Source: Isoetes taiwanensis (lineage: Eukaryota > Streptophyta > Lycopodiopsida > Isoetales > Isoetaceae). Taken from it: DNA of 64,000 bases. The translations under genes and the position numbers were made by a program. The notes under the pieces are model-generated. The model worked only from the letters and a program-made list of their open reading frames with translations. It did no database searches and was not told the DNA's origin. The stretch's first letter is position 1. Each line of letters opens with the position of its first letter. Shown here in pieces: positions 1 to 11,503 of this stretch. Location of the stretch: assembly GCA_021234155.1 (NCBI GenBank), contig JAJEKV010000022.1, forward strand, positions 3,724,830-3,788,829, read 5' to 3'.

Positions 1-2152
1 TTAAACAAAAAGAGCAAGCATTTGGAAACTCGAACTACTATGGGGACTCTGCCGAGCATTGCAGAGAAAACATGGGATAGTGGTGCAGTTGTGTGATAAC
101 GGCGAAGACATTGCGTCCTATAATCTAAGCTAAAATAGACAGTAATCTGAACCTTCTGTTTATTACTATTATCCTCAGTGTTCTGGCAATCCATTCTTAA
201 GAGCGCATGTCGATTATCTATCTTGTAAACCACTGCTAAGGCAAAATTCCTGGTAATTATACTATTTGTTCTTTTCAGATAACCTAGGTTATACTGTGTC
301 TAAGCGGCGCCGCCATAAGCCTGCCGATGAATAAACTTTTTTTGTCTAAACTTTTTTTTGTCTGTTGCACACAGGTCGGTTCTTGCTTCGCTATGGCTAA
401 ACTCCGGTAGGTCGGCTATGGCGTCTTCAATCTTCGGCTATGGCGCCTTCAAGTTCTAAGTCGAGGCTCCTGCCATATTTTTCCTGCTGCAAAGTCGCTC
501 CTGCTTAGAACAATAAAAGATCAAGCGGATTTTCTTGCTTTGTTTTCCTTTGCTATGTTCTCCTCAAATCAGTGTCTCTTGCTTCGCCATAGTCCTCTTC
601 TTGTTTTGAAGGCAGAGTATGCTCGATTCCTCGAAACCAGGGTGCCTTCTAAGCACCAATCAGCCCTTAGGTGTCTTTGGCATCCACCATATCTCCTCTT
701 TCTATACTTCTGCCGGATCTCCTCTTACATAGCTCTGCAAGAAGCGTTCAATGGCCCTGCAGAGTCATTCTAAAACTGCTAAGTCTTCTTGCTTGCCTTG
801 CAAATGCAAATCGGCCCTGGAAATGGCAAATCGGCCCTTGAAATCCGCCCTGGAAATGGAAAAATAGCTATACATAATAGTGAGACATAGAACAGAGAAG
901 GCAAGAAACGAACAGGGACAGAATTTCGCCATAGCAGTGGTTCACGTGCGTGAACCCATGGACACTCGGGGTTTCCGCGAAAGGCTCGGGCGGCGCCGCG
1001 CATCGCCGGGCTAACGCCCTCGCGGCAAGACCGCCGGGTTTCCAAAACCCCTCGCACTCCATGGGTTCCCTAGCACGTTATCTGGCTTCGGCTTTTCTCA
1101 ACCCTGCCATGGCCAAGCTGTTCGACCAGCCTCCATTTTGCAAGGGCAGGGTTTTGTTGATTTTTTTTTAGTCAAGCTCTGGCTAAGGCATGGCCATGTA
1201 TATTGAGATTTTGCTCTTTTGAGAACACTGGACCTTGATAGAATATTGTGAGAGGAGCAGTGCAAACTTCAGAGCTTTTCGTTCTTTTCATATATGTGGA
1301 GATTAGATGGTACGATGCCAGTGTCATTGGAGCAAACTTCCTTTCTAGACTAACATTACAGAAGTTACATTTAAAGAAGAACGACAATCGTAAAATCTAG
1401 AGGCAGAACTTTATGGCAAAGATTCATCAACGGAAATTTGGGAAGTAATAACCCAGGCTCTTGGCAGACTAAGTTGGGGCTCTCTAGAATAAATATATGG
1501 CTTTGCAGCACAGTGCAGAAGGAACACAGCTTACTACATACAGGCATTAGATACAGCATTTGCAAAAAATGTTGGCCCTTGAATTGAGGATACTAGCAAC
1601 AAATAGGTGAAGGAAGCTAACGTATGACGCCCCCAAGCGTAGCTAGATGCCTTGCAAAAAGGAAATGCAGCCAAATGCTGGCATATACGAATTTGTCGCC
1701 TGCGTTTTCTATTAATCCACTAAGCTTCATCTAGAAGAAAATGGAACCTTCTATGTTGAAGATGTAGCCAGGTAGGTCCATAAACTAAGCCTCATCTTTA
1801 AGACACTGGAGCTTTTTATAATATTCAACAATTGAATTGACAACATATGTATGTTGTGAATGCTCATGTACTACTCAACTGAGTAATTGGTATATTGCAT
1901 CAACTATATGGTTGATCAGCATAGGAACAAATATAATACCGTGCTCCAGGTCTAATTCCAATTGTTGCTACAGATTATCAAATGTAATTTTGTGCCCCAT
2001 ACATGTATTTGAGACAAGAAGACCAATTATCGAAATAATGCAGCAGTGCCATTTAGCAAACCTAGCATGAGGATGATTTTTGGCTAGCCTGGCATAAGGA
2101 TATTAAAATCGTTTGTGTGCTAGAAAGCACAGTATATGGTGCATGTTTTGTG
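1..2152. other. No gene seen; T-rich intergenic DNA
   Basis: I see no coding sequence with recognisable similarity here; open frames are short and lack family motifs. Positions 300-860 carry short repeated phrases (for example around 410-450 and 800-860). One inverted repeat at 952-1068 is listed separately. The stretch ends at the 8-bp target duplication of the MITE at 2153. Confidence 0.5.
952..1068. repeat. Inverted repeat with GC-rich loop
   Basis: The arms at 952-974 and 1045-1068 are imperfect inverted copies (each begins GAACCCATGG when read inward). They enclose about 70 bases of very GC-rich DNA in an otherwise AT-rich region. Just to the left, 941-954 is a short palindrome (TTCACG-tg-CGTGAA). 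It could be the remains of a foldback element; nothing links it to a known family. Confidence 0.5.
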
Positions 2153-2753
2153 CAGGGATAGGTTCAATACGCTGTACGTTTTATATGGAATACGTATGAA
2201 TTGTATGATACGGCACATATTTGCCGTATAAAACGTTAAAAATATGGCAAAAAAAAATTCCGGCGTCGGAAGATTTTCGCGTACGCGAAAACCACGTGAA
2301 AGCGTACGCGAAATTTTTTTCGCGTACGCGAAACAGTGAAAACCGCGTACGCTTTTTTTTTTTTTTTTTTTTCGCGTCACGCGAAACCTTAACATGCTGC
2401 GTCGCAGCGAAACGATAAATGTCTGTGCGAAATTCAATTTTTTTTTTTTTTTACGGATTAAAAAAAAAAAAATTTCGCGTCTGTAGCAACTAACGAAAGC
2501 GTCACGAAAATTTTTCGCGTCGCAGCGATCTGGAAGGTTTAAGCGTCTTTTTTTTTTTTTTTTGGCGTGACAGCGGTTCTCCTTTGTTTGGCGTGCGAAA
2601 AAATTTCGGCAGACGCTTTCCGCGAAGCTTTCGGCGTTTTTTTTCCGGCCGGCGAGGTTTTCATACGTTAAATACGTATTTTATTAAAAAATACGTATTT
2701 TTTGACTTTATACGTCAGGAATTTTAATTTTGTACGTATAGAACCTATCCCTG
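2153..2753. mobile_element. hAT-like non-autonomous element (MITE), 601 bp
   Basis: The left end (CAGGGATAGGTTC at 2153) and the right end (its reverse complement, ending at 2753) form terminal inverted repeats of about 19 bp with one mismatch. They are flanked by a perfect 8-bp direct repeat, GTTTTGTG, at 2145-2152 and 2754-2761. An 8-bp target duplication with CAGGG-type ends is typical of the hAT superfamily. There is no transposase, so it must be moved in trans. The inside holds repeated copies of the 16-nt palindrome TTTCGCGTACGCGAAA (about 2274-2345), long T runs and CpG-rich segments, unlike the neighbouring AT-rich DNA. Confidence 0.88.
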
Positions 2754-4760
2754 GTTTTGTGGACACTTCTCATCATATGATATACTAGGCTTTGAACCAA
2801 TTCATTGCAAAATACAGATTTAACAACATAACTAAACTAGACAACATGTTGGCAATGTTGATATATTTGAACCGTAAAGATATGTAAAATTGTGTTGTTT
2901 CATTGTACACCGAAGTTCCCTTTTGTGTTTTATGCATTAAATTTTGCATTTCGTGTTTTATGCAATAAATTTTGCATGCGTTGGATACCATCTTGACAAC
3001 AATTTCGAATGAACAGCAAGTTTGACGAATGGACAACAAGTTGGACATTCATATCATTTTCAACTAGCACATATTCGATAAAGAGAAATGTTTGCGGCGG
3101 CCTTGGCCGTCGCGATAAATTTCTTGTATGTCTAATAGAGTTTCCTAATGATTATCTTCCTATAATTTCTCTCACTAGGTATTTACATTTACTCGTTAGA
3201 TAAATATAAATATACTCTCTCAAATGACCACAAAGTGACAAGCCTAAGTTGTTTAGTACCTACCATTTGCTTTGTTTATCATTCATGTATGACGGCATGC
3301 AAACTGTGGAGCAGATTCCAGGGGGTCCCAGGACGAGCGAGAGCCGGGGTTGAGCAGAATCGCAGTGTGTTTTTCCATTCCAAAGAATGCGATCCCCGGT
3401 TTCCATGTTTTTAGATGCAGGTGCATGACATGTAAAAATATATTGTTAACAAGGTATTGTAATCACCAACAAATTGTTCATTATTAGATATCAATACTAG
3501 CATAGAATTCAATAGCACAAAATACATGTGAAGCAAGGATTGCATTTGCTGGATGACAGTGGGTTAATCGTTTATGTGTTGCACTTTGGAAACCTAAGAA
3601 AAACCATGAATCCACTGTTAAATGGATAGCAAATATTAATATAAATGAATGGATAGAAGAACTGACTCACCAGGAGGGTTGGATGCTCCGATTGTTTTAG
3701 CTCGCGATATTCTTGAGCAATCGAGCAGCAACCGTAGCAATAAATCCACACAGCAGTCAAAAGAGGAATCTTCAGGAATGCTATGGTTCTCTTCTTATAT
3801 AGAAGGGAACCATCATTCTAGGGATAGGGACGTCAGTTTTAGCACCAGCTCTCTTTTTAGACCCAAGCTTTCTTTGGCACAAGCCTGCTATAGCGCAAGC
3901 TTTCTTTGGCCCTTTCTCCCATAAAAGCCTTGTGTCTTCCTGCATTCCTCATCGGCGTTTCCTCTGAGCTGAATCTTGTTGTTGTACAGAGTTTTTCTAT
4001 GTCAGTCATTCTCATTAACTAGATTTCTCCCTCTTCTCTATGCAGTTTCTTTAGTCTCTACTTAGTACTAGATCATCTCCGTCTTAATTCTGCATCACTT
4101 CACAAGCTTTTCTGACATTCAAGCAATTTGCAATCCTCACTTCTACCGGATTCATAACCTTTCTTGACAATTTTGTCCAAAATTCTAAATTCCTTCCTCA
4201 TTTGGTGGTTGCTTGGGTTCGGCTGGGAGTTGTGGGTCCAACATTAGCATATCTAGCTGGTCTTGGCATGATCTCCTGCTTTTTCCATATGAATTAGGAC
4301 CCAGCTTTGTTTGCTTGCATTTATCTGCGACCTGAAATAGGGCGGTTTTTGAGTTGGACCCTGGTCTGTGTTTGTGCTCCTCTTGGAGTGGATGCTTTTC
4401 TCTGATCATGCAGGGTAACAAATCCCTTTGTAGCTAGTGTGGGGACCGGATTTGCTTGTCATGTCGTTTTAAAAATGGATGGATATGGATGACTTCCCTG
4501 GTTTTTCGAACTGCTTCGGGCAAGTGGGCCACCGTCCTTGAGCAGGTCAGATCTATGGACGGTGGCTGCATCTGTCTACAGGTTTATGCTTTTTGCTAGG
4601 TGTATTAAATACAATAAAATAAAGATTTAGCTTACAAAACTATTATCTTATTGTGTGGATATACTAGTTGTGCCTTTGGTCTCTTATTGTGGAGAAGATG
4701 CAGGTTCGAATCTTGTGGGCATCAATTCATGGGTGAGAAATTTGTGAACCGTTGGCAATG

Positions 4761-4888
4761 TTTTTGGACCTTGAAATTGAGAGGAAGTTTGTTAATCTTT
4801 TTGGATCTTGGATGCCTTATAAACTTTTTGGACCTTGAAATCGAGAGGAAGTTTGTTAATCTTTTTGGATCTTGGATGCCTTAGAAAC
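4761..4888 (+). repeat. 64-bp tandem duplication
   Basis: The unit starting TTTTTGGACCTTGAAAT at 4761 is repeated at 4825 with one or two substitutions, in two adjacent copies. Confidence 0.8.
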
Positions 4889-5307
4889 TTTTTGTTGCAG
4901 ATGCAACTTCGCTTAGATGCCTTCAAGATTTTTGTTGCACTTGTAGTCTGCCAAATTGTTGCATAGGTTGTTCTGTTTGGGCTTTGTTTATTTTGTCAAC
5001 TTGTTTTTGTGGGGTGCATTTTTCCACTTGTACATCTTGCTTTCAGCTAGACTTGGTTGTTAGAGATGTCTTTAGATGCTTTGTTGGTTTAGGGTTGTTT
5101 TTGCACCTTCTTAGTTTTGTCCATCCAGGTATAGTTGTGTTTATCCATGCTTGCACAACTCTAGTACCTATGTTGTAAATAATTCGAGGGCCTCAACTTT
5201 TCTGTCTTGGACTGGTCAGTCGGGGTTTATGCCCATCAATCCCTTTTTTTCGAAGATCGTGTATTGGTCAGGTTGGAATGTGTGCCCCCTTTTATTAGAT
5301 TCATTTT

Positions 5308-5750
5308 GATGACAATTTTCTTGTTTGATGGTTCTCCTTTGTTCAGTTATTGTTGATGTGCATGAGCTTGGAGTCTAGGGTTAGTCTTGGGTCTTACACT
5401 GTCAATTCCTTGGACGCCTAGTGCTTGCGTGGGTTATGTGAAGATATGTTGCTTAGGCTTATTTGTAGTTGGTAGCTAAGAGATGGATCTTTTATAACAT
5501 AGTGCTTTTTGGTTGCTCTTCTTGTTTTATGATCGTAGGGTTGGCATGTTGGCCTGGGGGCTTGCTCCGTCCATCCCTTGTTTTTGCTGGATTTTCATAG
5601 GTTGGGATGCGTATCCCTTAATTTCGTGTTTAAACATGTCATCTTATTTTGTTGGAAAGGAGTTTTTGCTTTCAGTTTGTCCTTTAAGTTAGATAAGGTT
5701 GGATTCTAAGGTCTTATGTTTCTAGATTGAAAGCATAGCTTAGATGCTTT
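5308..5750 (+). repeat. Dispersed repeat, copy 1
   Basis: About 440 bp that reappears with high identity and in the same orientation at 17946-18395. Shared landmarks include GATGTGCATGAGCTTGGAG and the 3' boundary phrase CTTAGATGCTTT, after which the two copies diverge at once. It has no coding capacity and no obvious termini. Confidence 0.8.
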
Positions 5751-7843
5751 AGGTGTCCTTGGATTGTGTTGTTTGGGTTTTATAAGGCTTTATTGATTTT
5801 TGAGGCGTTTTGAGTCTAGGGTCTGTCGTCATGCTTCGTGGGTCCAGTACAACATAGCCTAGATGCTTTTTTATATTTTTTATGAACAGTCGATCCTTGT
5901 TCTTATATCATGTTTTCCTTTTCTTTTTTTCTTTTTTCTTTTTTTTTTCTCAGTTTGTTGCATAGGTTGGTTTGTTTAGACATGGTTTCATGAATCTTGT
6001 CGAGTTGTTAGGTCATAAAGGTTAGGCTTTTTTGGTGTGGGAAGCATTTTGGTTTGCTTGTGTTTCACTTTGAGGCTTGCTTGGTTTGAGGTATTCCCAT
6101 GAAGGGTTGTTGGTTCTAAGGGTTTTTTTGGATGCCGGTATCCCACCCAATTTTTACGTGTTGCATGGTTTTCTTAATGGTTTGCTTGGTTATTTTCCAC
6201 TGCATATGGTTGTTCTGGCTCTGGCTTGTCCTTTCAACACGAGGTTGCTTAAGGCCCAGGCATTAACAGGCTATGTTTATTGAAGAACGAGATATGGCTT
6301 TTCATTCATCTTGGATTCGGCAAGTATATTTTACATAGTGTTTGGTGCTTATATTGTCGACTCAACTATATCAAGATTCATTTCTCGTAAGCTTTTATAT
6401 TTTTAAGATTTCGTTGTTGTTTGACATCTTAGTCTCGGTCCGGCGGTTACCACATAGGGTGCCTCGATCATTTGTACAGGTTCAAGCTTTTTTGCTATCG
6501 AATGCCCTAAATTGAGCTCATATTTGTTTATATATTTCTTTTCCTTGAAATTGTATTTCGTGGATGCCTCCTCTAGGTCCTTGCAGATTTCTTTGTTCCT
6601 TGAGTATTCTCTATTCTCCAGTAGTAACCATGTACCCAGTTCTAAGATAGGTTGGATTTATGCTGGCTCAATCTTTTAGCTTTGTTTTTTCTGGTCTTAT
6701 CATGCAATGGTTTTTCTGTTAATATGGTGTTTTTTAAAAGATGTATTCTACTTAAGTTGGCTTGGTATCGGAAATTTCCCTCGAAATTGTAGTCCGTGAA
6801 TGCACTATAGTCTCATCTTTGCCATGTTTTATGTCATTATCTAGGCAGTTTGTTTTAGATTATATATTCTATCGTTAGCTCTATAGTTCATGTGTACATG
6901 CATCTTCTGCTACGCCCTGCCATTTATCTCGGTAATTACATGGTTCATTTTTTTTAAGTGCATATTCTATGTTATATTTTATCAGCTAAAATGGTTCATT
7001 TATAAAGTACATATGTACATGCACTTGTCAAATCCCATTTGCTCCCCTTGTTATTCGCTAAATGATTCGTTTTGATATTGCTCGACCCATGCATTGATTC
7101 CCTCATCTTGGACTTGTCAAGTACTTCGATATGCCACCTCATACAAGTGTTGTCAAATCTTGGACATGTTTGGTAAATGGTAGGGGTTTATATCTCCTTG
7201 ATAACATGATGGAAATTGGATGTATTGGGATACACTTATCTATTTCAATTTGCTCTTTGGTTTTTGCATTTTCTACAGGTGAGTTCGATTTGCACATGAG
7301 CATTTTCTTTTTTTTTGATTGAAGGCGTATTTATGTATTAATTATAAAGTATAAGTTAACAAAAAGTGGTACTTTTTGAAGGGAAGTATAACCCTAGTAG
7401 AACAGTAAAGAGTGCTGTTAGAAAATAGTAATAGTAGCCAAGATAAGATAGAATATGAGCTAGAATCTAGCCCCTGTGCCAAATATAAAGCCTGTTGTGA
7501 TCTAGAAGTGTGATCTGAGGTTAGTGTTGGTGGGCTTCCTGCCTCTGCCTCTGACCATAACAGAGAGCAAACAGAAAGGACACATGCAGGATTCTGCTTT
7601 GGCCATATTAAACCAGCCCTTACTATCTTTTGCCTCACATAGCATTCCTCTTCTTGCATTATAATTCTGGTCACAGCAACAGTTGTAGAGACAGGGTTCG
7701 TCATGGCCATATATATTCGGAGGACCAAACACCTTGATCCATTGTTGATTTGCCACTGGGTCGATCTTTTTCTATTTTTGCGCACCAACACAAAGATGAT
7801 CCCTGTAAAATCAGAAACAAAGATGTCAGACTCATGTTTAGTC

Positions 7844-10800
7844 CTATGCAGCAGCAGTAATCCATTTAATGTCATATTCGGTTTGCTTGATGATAGCCTC
7901 AGGATGAGTAATATCGCAATTGAATATGAAGTTGTTTCTTCCCTTCCAAATTCGCCACAGAAGGATGTAAATCCTCCAGTCGTTGGGGTTATTTGGCAGA
8001 AAAAACTCTAGCGGGTCAAGAGAGTTAAGATCATAACCAAAAATGGTACAGGCTAACTCCAGGACCCATTCCGACCAGATGCAAGATTTAAACAAGTGCT
8101 CCTCATCCTCCCTAGAATTAAGGCATCTGGGACAGGCATCCGAATCTGACATTTGGATCTTGTGCCTTTTGTGATTAGTGGCTAAAGCTCTGTGCCAAAG
8201 CTGCCACATGAAAGATTTCACTTTAGGAGGGATTGGGCTCGACCACATGAACTTTAGATTCCTTGTGCATCTGTCCTCCTCAGTTTGCCATTTGGTATGG
8301 ATGGAGAGCCTTTGACCTCTCATCAGATACTTGTAAGCTGATTTAACCTTGAAACCAGTAGTTCCATTATGAGTCCAGTTCTGATCATCATCATCAATCC
8401 ATCTTCCTTGAGAGAGCACTTGATATATGTTGTTGTAGAGAATCTCGGTATTCATTCCTTCACCAGCCAAAACAGAGTGTTGAAAAGGGATAATCCCTTG
8501 GTCATTAAACATATCTCTGATGAAAATAATTCCTTTACTTCCCCATAACCTCGCCTGCTCCGGGAAGTGACAGGCTAAACATAAAGAAGAGTCATTAGTT
8601 AGGAGTCCCGGGTTCCAAAAGATGGATTGATCCATGGATAGGCCCTCTTTCCAGGTAAACATTCCCTTGACTAGGTTCCAAGCTCTAAGCCATTTCTTTA
8701 TAAGACCAGGGACAGAATTAGGAACAGTGAAGGGGAAATGAATCGAATGGGGCAAAATCAGATTTAACTTTCTCCATCCATGGGATAGGCATTTGCTTAA
8801 ATAATGTCTGATGATAATGGAGACTGGATGATTGATCATGTTATATGCTGCCTTATACAAGTATTTGGCAGCAAGAGCTACCCCCTGCTTCTCAATGTTA
8901 ATCACTCCAAGTCCCCCAAGATTCTTGCTTTTGCAACACTCATCCATGGCTACTAGAGTCCAACATCTTCTATTCTGACCACAGGATATAAATCTCCCAA
9001 TTATGCTCTGTAATTTGGACGTTACTTTCTTCGGAGCAAGGATGACAGAGGACTGATAGACATGGGAGGAGGAAATAACAAAGTTAGCAATAATTGCCCT
9101 CCCCTGCTTAGAGATATACTTGGAGTTAAGGTTGTCCACCTTTTTCTGGAATTTCTCTATGATCTCAGACCAGATATCAGAGGGAGTACCTTTCAGGGCA
9201 AGGGGAATGCCTAAAACCTTAGAAGAGGTGGTAGGGAGGATATACTTACAGCCCAGGAGAGCAGCCGTTTGCTCTCCTTTTACCTGATCTCTGGCCACCA
9301 CTTTCGATTTGATAGGGTTGATCTTACAGCCTGAGGCTTCTCCATAATTCTCCAGAATACTTTGGGTGTTGGTGATGGATCTGTTGTCCATCGAGACTAG
9401 CAGGAATGTATCATCTGCAAAATGACCATTTAAGATTTGATCCATTTCTCCGTTGTTGGGAAGGGTGAGACCTTGGATCACGTTAGTTCTCTTCGCCTCT
9501 TCCAATTTACCATGAAGAGCCTCCATCACAATGAGAAAAAGAAAAGGGGCTAATGGGCACCCCTGCTTCACACATCTTTGCAGAGGGAAGAAGGGGCCGC
9601 ATTCCCCATTGATCAAAACAGAGGATCTGGAGTTGGATAGAATTGCTTGAAATAAAAGAATTACCTCATCCGAAAACCCCAAGGCTTTGCAGCATTTGAA
9701 CAGGAAGTCCCAACTTACCGTGTCGAAGGCTTTGGTGATGTCCAGCTTAATTAAGGCAATATCCTGATTAGAGTCCTTAGCCCAATTAAGCCCCAACATA
9801 GCTGTGACCACATTGTCCAAGATGAATCTGTCTTTCAGATATGCAGCTTGTGATGTGCTTATAATTCTTTCTAGAACAGTCTTAAGTCTTCTGGCAATAG
9901 TTCCTGAAATTATCTTATAGATAACATTGGTTAGCGAAATAGGCCTGTAATCTGAGAATGTGGCCGGCGTATCAGTTTTGGGGATAAGAGTGATGAAGCT
10001 AGTATTGATCCTTGCATCCAAGCGCTTTATAGTTCTGAACTCGTTAGCTAAATTAACAATGCTATCCCCTAAAATAGGCCAAACCTTGATGAAGAATTCG
10101 ATTGGGAGACCATCCGGGCCAGGACTCTTTCCCTTCTCCATTTCTTTAGCAATTTGGAAGAGCTCCTCTTTGGAGAAGGGTAATTCCATGCTAGAGTTGT
10201 CCTCCATACTAACTTTTGGTTGGAGGTTGATAAACCTATTCATGATATCCTGGGAGCTGTCATGATTGGTCCCCATTATCTTTTTAAAATGATCAGCAGC
10301 CGCTTCTTTGATCTGATTTTCATCCGAGATTTCTTCATCCCCAACTCTTATTTCGAAAATATGGTTCTTCTTGATTCTGCCTTTAGCCTTTACAAAAAAG
10401 AATTTGGAACTACTCCTCTCGTCATGTTTGATCTCCCTTATCTTTGCCTTAAGCTTCCAACCTTCAGCAATTTTGATTTCTTCTTTCTCAATTTCCGCCC
10501 TGATATTGTCTTTGTCCCCTTCGGGAGCATTAGGGAGACTATCCCTCAGATTTTGGAGGGAGGCTAGCTTACTAAGATGAACTTTTTTCCCTCATTCCTT
10601 AAGCCACTTCTTTGTAGCCTTTGCCACTTGGATCCACCAATACATCCAGCCCGATTGACCATTAGGCTTGGGGAAATTCTGTAAAACTTCCTGAAACTTA
10701 TCCATAAAGTCTTCGTGGTCTAGGAGACTGGTGTTGAGCTTAAAGTAAGTTTTCCTCTTCTTGTTAGACTGGTAGGTAGGCATGATCCTCAACTGTTGAG

Positions 10801-11500
10801 GGAAATGATCTGAGAGAGTGTACCCTTCCAGGTTGCTTATTCTGCTGCTGTGGTTCCAAAGATTCTCAGAAAGGTAATACCTGTCATGAAGACATAGGGT
10901 GGGGTCTGCCCTTTTGTCAGTCCAGCTATAGGAGTTGGGCTTGGTTCTGGCCAGAGTAAGGTTATGGCTTCTAGTGAGGTCCAGCCAAGCATCCTTCTCA
11001 TTCCTGCCCAGAGGTCTGAAATTCTTATTTTTCATGAAACTGTTAGTCACCATGTTAAGATCACCACCTAAAATACATTCATCAAACTCTAAATTATCTA
11101 AACTAATTTTCACCTTCTTCCAAACATCTACTCTTTCTAAGGGATTATTGAAAGCATAAATATTTACTAGGGCAAGCCTAATCCTGAAAATGGTACAAAG
11201 GAGGATCTGCCATCTGCCATTCCTACTATTAATCATATAAATATCAGAGATGTTAAGATGATTTTTCCAAGCTATCGCAATGCCACCAGAGGATTCATTA
11301 GCAGGGATAGGCCATATACTATAGTTAGGGGGGAGAGCTCTACTTAAATTTTTCTCATAATCCGAGTCATGCAATTTGTGTTCCTGTAAGAAGAGAATAT
11401 CAGGGTTAAGGTATGAGAGGCATACCTTCAGTCTTTCTCTTTTAATAATGCTGTTGATACCCTGGAGGTTCCAGGTAACACAGTTGATCTCTTTATCCAT
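7844..11500 (-). pseudogene. LINE-1 ORF2: endonuclease-reverse transcriptase with one in-frame stop
   Basis: About 1,218 codons from the ATG at 11500 to the stop near 7844, interrupted only by one TGA at 10592-10594 (minus strand); both halves stay in the same frame. The N-terminal ~230 residues are an exonuclease/endonuclease/phosphatase domain (CVTWNLQGI, LFLQEH, GGDLNMV, SDHFP). The central reverse transcriptase shows KGKSPGPDGLP, LDITKAFDTVSWDFL, KQGCPLAPFLF and the catalytic FADD (codons at 9410-9421, residue ~694). The C-terminus has the zf-RVT pattern (FMWQLWHRAL, ACPRCLNSREDEEHLF). It would nick target DNA and prime cDNA synthesis there. The start is chosen because it matches the TAATG overlap with ORF1. 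The single stop suggests a recent copy, or one sequence error. Confidence 0.93.
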
Positions 11501-11503
11501 TAA

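Larger units (their letters stand above)
2762..7298. other. No gene seen; T-rich repeat-derived region
   Basis: About 4.5 kb with plus-strand T richness and no frame that looks like a protein family. It contains a 64-bp tandem duplication (4761-4888) and a dispersed 0.44-kb repeat (5308-5750) found again at 17946-18395. A 9+tt+9 GC hairpin lies at 3084-3103. The style of the sequence (GTTGCATAGGTTGG, ATGCCTT phrases) recurs at 13.8-14.6 and 17.9-19.5 kb, so this is probably an old high-copy repeat. Confidence 0.45.

Noticed and set aside
3084-3130. Possible Helitron 3' end on plus (GC hairpin then CTAAT)
   Set aside because: The spacing from hairpin to CTAA is ~18 nt, the stem has a mismatch, and no empty site or partner end is visible.
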